Assembly: GCF_041734735.1 (NCBI RefSeq)
Contig: NC_134879.1
Location: 10,870,810 to 10,934,809 of the forward strand
Direction of reading: 5' to 3'
DNA: 64,000 bases
Source of the DNA: Babylonia areolata
Taxonomy: Eukaryota; Mollusca; Gastropoda; Neogastropoda; Buccinidae
Shown here: one piece after another, positions 59,812-64,000 of the stretch
Numbering within the stretch: the first letter of the stretch is position 1
Layout: each line of letters starts with the position of its first letter
Translations under genes and position numbers: made by a program
Notes under the pieces: model-generated
What the model was told of the DNA's origin: nothing
Seen by the model: only the letters and a program-made list of their open reading frames with translations
The model's database searches: none

Positions 59812-59830
59812 ATATTTCAGTTTGTGGACA

Positions 59831-61542
59831 AAAGTACTTGAGCATGGTTTGACAAGTGATTGTGCATGGTTTTGGGTGTTAAGCTAAGAGCATTTTCACA
59901 TAATAAGTTGTTAAGTTACTTCTTTGTATTCTTTTTTAATGTAACTGTGGACCTGAGTGGTATTATTATATTTATGAAAGGGGTACAGTACAAAAGAACT
60001 AACTAATGATTTACTGAATTAAAGGTTAGACAAGATTCCTGCGCAGGCTAGGAACATATAGAGGCCAGTCACAAAAGGGTTTTTCTGTTGTTTTATTAAC
60101 AATAGTTATGAGAAAATAAGAAGAGGAGAAGAGGAAAACAGTGCACTGATCAGACACAAGTAAACAAAATAATGTCATTAAGCACATGTCAGCACAAGTG
60201 AATAGTACAGCATGTGTATACATATTACATGGAAAGACTACCACTCGGTTTGGGATAAGCAACAACATAAAAGATAATGCATATGTGTGAAGACCAAACA
60301 CTGACATCAAATGACATTTCTAATAATTTAAATAGTGCAGTTAAAGTTATTGAAGCTATGCCGATTTAGTGAAAGTACACTGACAGTATAGATTTAAGTA
60401 AAGCTTATATTGTGTCAAAGTGACTCAAATGAATCAGTTTATCATGTAACACTATACTGGAGTAAGCTGTATAGGAGAGAGCATAACTAAATTATAATTA
60501 ACAGACTGATACATACCAGTTGACTTTAACCTATAGCCGATATCACTACAGCAGTATATTGTAATCACCACAACAGACTACTACACACATCAGTGAAACT
60601 CTGTAGCATCATAACTGATATCAGCATGTGAAATAGTAAATGAATAATAAACAAGATAATAGAATCAGTGGCTTTGATAAAATATTGGTAAACTGAGAGA
60701 AGAGATAGAAATCTGCACAGCACAAAGGTTGGAAGAACTGTCATGGCGTAACAATTAAGTGGTGAATAACTTACACAAGTAATCTGTTTCATCAAAGCCA
60801 AATATCAACATAGCTAAGCTTGTGCTCAACATTTAAATCTCCTCCACCGAAGCTTCAGCTGGATAAGGAACCTAACCTTCATCAGTGACAGCAAATGAGA
60901 AAGAATGCTTCATATCCACTCACAAGAACATTCTCAAACAAACTATCAGTGTCCAGAGATGTCATTGACTGTGACGTTAAGAAGAATTAAATGGAATACT
61001 GCTACGAGCTTATGACAACATGGTGATTATTTAGATCAATCATAGCCGAGCTGTGACTACATGTCAAAGCAATCACTGAACCAAGTAAACCAAACTAAGG
61101 CAATATCAACGTACTCATATGAACACACTGTATCAAAGAATACAATTTACAAATCATCAGCACATTCTACACACTGTACTTACAGCGATATGGCAATGAC
61201 ACAGCTGTTGTGGGAACACACAACACACACTACTTGCGACACAGCAAGAGAGAGAGCGGCTCTGGTCAGATGACTGGCCAGGTGAAAAGTGACCAGATGA
61301 TCACCCACTCCATCAATTTATGCAAGTTAAGCGAACTGCAATGAGGCTAGCGTGGCCCGTGAAGCAAAACGTCTCCAATCAGGTTAAATCTAATTAGAAT
61401 TGTGTTTATTCCAAGGTGTTCAGTGATTGATTCCTGAACCTGATTCCTGAAATAATTCCTGAATTGATCTACGTTGGATAGGTCGCAAAAGAAACAGCTC
61501 AACACTTACTTTCTAATGAGTATAAAATGAAGTGTTTATTAT
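59831..61542. other. Intergenic, no gene recognised
   Basis: AT-rich sequence with no recognised exon, RNA gene or transposon. A short region near 61240-61380 is somewhat richer in C and G, with no assignable content. Confidence 0.5.
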
Positions 61543-61896
61543 TTAACCTTCGCTGGCTGTCGCTTTTAACTACACATGGAAGCTTATGTAGGTCGTCCAC
61601 GACCCATGCCACTGTCACTTTTGACTACACACGGAAGCTCATGTGGGTCGTCCACGACCCATACCTTTAAAGAAACAAAAACCTGTATATTCCTCCAAAG
61701 CTTGTGTGGGTCGTGCACGACCCATACTTTGTAAAGAGACAAAAACCTGCATATTCCTCGAAAGCTTATAACAAAATATAGAAAAGGAAAACATATCGTA
61801 ACAACTGATCACACACACATGCGCTCGCACACGCACACACAGACTCGCACAAACACATACATTCAGAAGAAACACATGCTCACGCATTCACACACA

Positions 61897-61944
<48 letters not shown>

Positions 61945-62460
61945 CGACTGATCACACACACAAACGCATAACACCACATGCACATACATACAAACCCTAC
62001 TTATGCACACACAGAGAGAGACTGAGACAGAGAGAGAGAGACAGAGACAGACAGACAGCGAGACAGAGAGAGAGAGAGAGATGACTCATAGCATCCTTTT
62101 ACACGCACAATCAAAGATATTCAGTCACACAGGTACATGCTGTTAGAGAAAGGGATGGAAGGGGGTTATAGCTGAAGACAGGCGAAAGGGACGGGGCGGG
62201 GAGGGGGTAGTGGGAGAGTAGTGGGGTAGTGATGCTATTGAAAGTAAAACTTCTTTATTTTCCTTTACTTACTGCAAATTAAACCTTCTGAAATCACTAT
62301 TATTATTATTTTTTTCTTCATTTTTTTGGCAAAAGTTGGACTTTTAGGTGTAGGAAGCATTTCTGAAATTTCGTAGAAAAATATTAAGAATTGGCTGAGA
62401 TATTTGCGTTTTTGTACCCTTCTGGGTCGTGTACGACCCACGATAGCCAGCGAAGGTTAA
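61543..62460. mobile_element. piggyBac-like non-autonomous element with internal palindromes
   Basis: Flanked by TTAA at both ends. The terminal inverted repeats are CCTTCGCTGGCTGTCG (left) and CCTTCGCTGGCTATCG (right, minus strand), the TTAA|CC start usual for piggyBac. Inside are four copies of the 16-bp palindrome GGGTCGTNNACGACCC (about 61590-61605, 61645-61660, 61708-61723, 62424-62439), three near the left end and one beside the right TIR. The left end also has two sets of direct repeats of roughly 51 and 66 bp. CA and GA microsatellites fill the middle. There is no transposase frame. Confidence 0.8.
61885..61946. repeat. (CA)n microsatellite
   Basis: An interrupted CA run inside the piggyBac-like element, followed near 62030-62080 by GA-rich repeats. 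Confidence 0.9.
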
Positions 62461-64000
62461 GATGAGTTTATAATATTAATTTAAGTCACCTGAACTGATC
62501 AGTTTTTGCTAGCTCATCGCGGAAAATTACAAACTGCATTTCAGTCATCAATTTAACGTAGGCAACCACAAATGGTAGAGATTTAAAGATGGAATTGCGA
62601 CGATTCTGCCAGTATATAATACTTGCAGTTTACTGATTCGATGAAAGAGATATTTAATTAAATACGCTGTGTTAGAAGCTCAGATTCCAGCTCACCCAAT
62701 GGCAACACTGGTTATGGAATGGTTGTGTGGCAAGAAGGACAAAATGACGTTAGCCGCTTGGCATCAGTTGAAATATTTAGACTGACGAACGATTAAATCG
62801 AAATTTTGCATGTTTCTAACTGATTAAAGCGTGTGTGTAAGCACAACAAATATAATATTACAGCGAACGATACAGAGACTTTATTTAATAGATAGTTAGA
62901 GAATAGGTTTAGAATGGGCTTTTCATCAAACTGGGAATGGCGTCACACATTCTGCGGGAGCCGTTGAAGACTGGCATGTTGTGAAAAAGCCTCTGCTATA
63001 CAGCCTGTAACTGAAGCAGTATTTTGAAGCCTGAGCTGAGCACTCGGCTTCATTAAAGCTTAAGTATCATCAATCGAAAGACAGAATCGTCATTGCAATT
63101 ATAGAATATCATTTGTTCATCCACTGAGAAAACATGCTGTCAAGGGGCATAACCAAGTATTGAGCGTCCCTGTGCAGTGGGTTGTATCCCTTCAGTCGCT
63201 CCCTAGAAAGGTTGATGAAGACGAAGAGATTGATCCTTAAACTGTAAATATTCAGGGTACGCCAATTATTTTAACAAATCAAATAGTCTGATGCTGAAAA
63301 GGTAGTATTCAGGTTACAGAAATGATCTGAACATCTTTTTTTAATTTTAATTTTTTAATTTTTTAACATGAAATAGTTAAAGGAAGAATTTCCCGCCATA
63401 TCTCAGTAAAAGTTAAGATATAGTTATGAACATAAGTCATCCTTACCATTGCAACCTCACAAAAAAATATGGGAACAGCATACAGGTCGCAGCACAAAGT
63501 CAATGAACAACAGATATATAGCTGAATAACATGATTATTGAGGGTGTTGAATTCAAAGAGATCAATGCTGAAAATTGAAGCCCTGCCCCACCCCACCCCA
63601 CCCCACCCCACCAAAACTATTTTTTAACCAGTTAATGCAAAATTGTATTCGCTCAAACACATATTTAAGCATGTGCAGATGAACTCGGGGGAATCATGTT
63701 GAAGTCCTCCACTGAGACTTCCATACCCGATTTATTAGACACAAGGCACTGGTTGTCACATCAGTGCACATCCCCTCCCCCTCAATCTCCCACCCCACCC
63801 TACCCCCCTTTAAAAAAAAAAAAAATTACTTCTCTGCCATGCATATTGGTTTAAATAATCTTTAATTATTCAACAATACACATGATTACAATGCAATGAA
63901 TGACAAAAGAGCATCAACAAGCTTAAAGCTTATACTGTGCTCACAACGTTGCACTTCAGTTTTATCATGACGGCTGATGAACCATATTATGACTTGTATC
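62461..64000. other. Flank, no gene recognised
   Basis: No conserved protein or RNA gene is visible. A CCCCA-type minisatellite lies at about 63584-63612 and a C-rich tract followed by poly-A at about 63770-63825. Confidence 0.5.

Larger units (their letters stand above)
55519..59830 (+). other. INO80: INO80 3' UTR (probable)
   Basis: From the stop codon to tandem AATAAA signals at 59799 and 59806 with a GT-rich stretch after them, about 4.3 kb. An earlier AATAAA near 57448 could give a shorter form. It contains a 40-bp tandem repeat (56047-56195) and a SINE fragment (57880-58060). No other gene is visible in it. Confidence 0.55.

Noticed and set aside
61585-62440. CRISPR-like or operator array (repeated palindromes)
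   Set aside because: The repeats are irregularly spaced, lie inside a TTAA-bounded transposon, and the genome is eukaryotic.
62461-64000. Long terminal repeat at the right edge
   Set aside because: No paired terminal repeats or internal coding parts can be seen in the window.

Overview
The window is animal nuclear DNA: AT-rich, CpG-poor, rich in simple repeats, with genes broken into many short GT-AG exons. tRNA-derived SINEs, truncated CR1/L2-type LINE tails and piggyBac-like elements in the introns, together with the protein sequences, point to a lophotrochozoan, most likely a gastropod mollusc. The species call is inference.

Two housekeeping genes lie head to head. On the minus strand (about 19600 down to 1880) is a two-RRM SR splicing factor of the SRSF4/5/6 (B52/SRp55) family: a non-coding first exon, seven coding exons, 307 residues. 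On the plus strand (about 20000 to 59830) is INO80, the Snf2-type ATPase of the INO80 chromatin-remodelling complex: 33 coding exons whose phases all agree, 1479 residues, and a long 3' UTR. They share an intergenic interval of roughly 400 bp with a YY1-like motif, so a bidirectional promoter is likely.

The most striking content is not protein-coding. Two long INO80 introns (41978-46401 and 47010-50474) carry 13 copies, all on the plus strand, of a 60-70 nt element with the architecture of a box C/D snoRNA: terminal stem, C box, a guide complementary to a conserved stretch of large-subunit rRNA, D'/C' boxes, D box, closing stem. The guide core is the one I recall for SNORD2/snR39B. Ten copies look intact and three decayed. 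The array arose by local tandem duplication, and eight copies share one intron, which is unusual for an animal snoRNA host gene.

Other points of interest are: a 147-bp tandem triplication of the end of the first coding SR exon with its splice donor; a 45-nt intron and a decoy copy of a helicase exon start in INO80; a 128-codon upstream reading frame overlapping the INO80 start; two candidate internal promoters; two piggyBac-like elements with TTAA ends, one carrying four copies of a 16-bp palindrome; and a TIR element in intron 1 of the SR gene. The outer flanks (1-719, 59830-61542, 62461-64000) hold no gene I can recognise.
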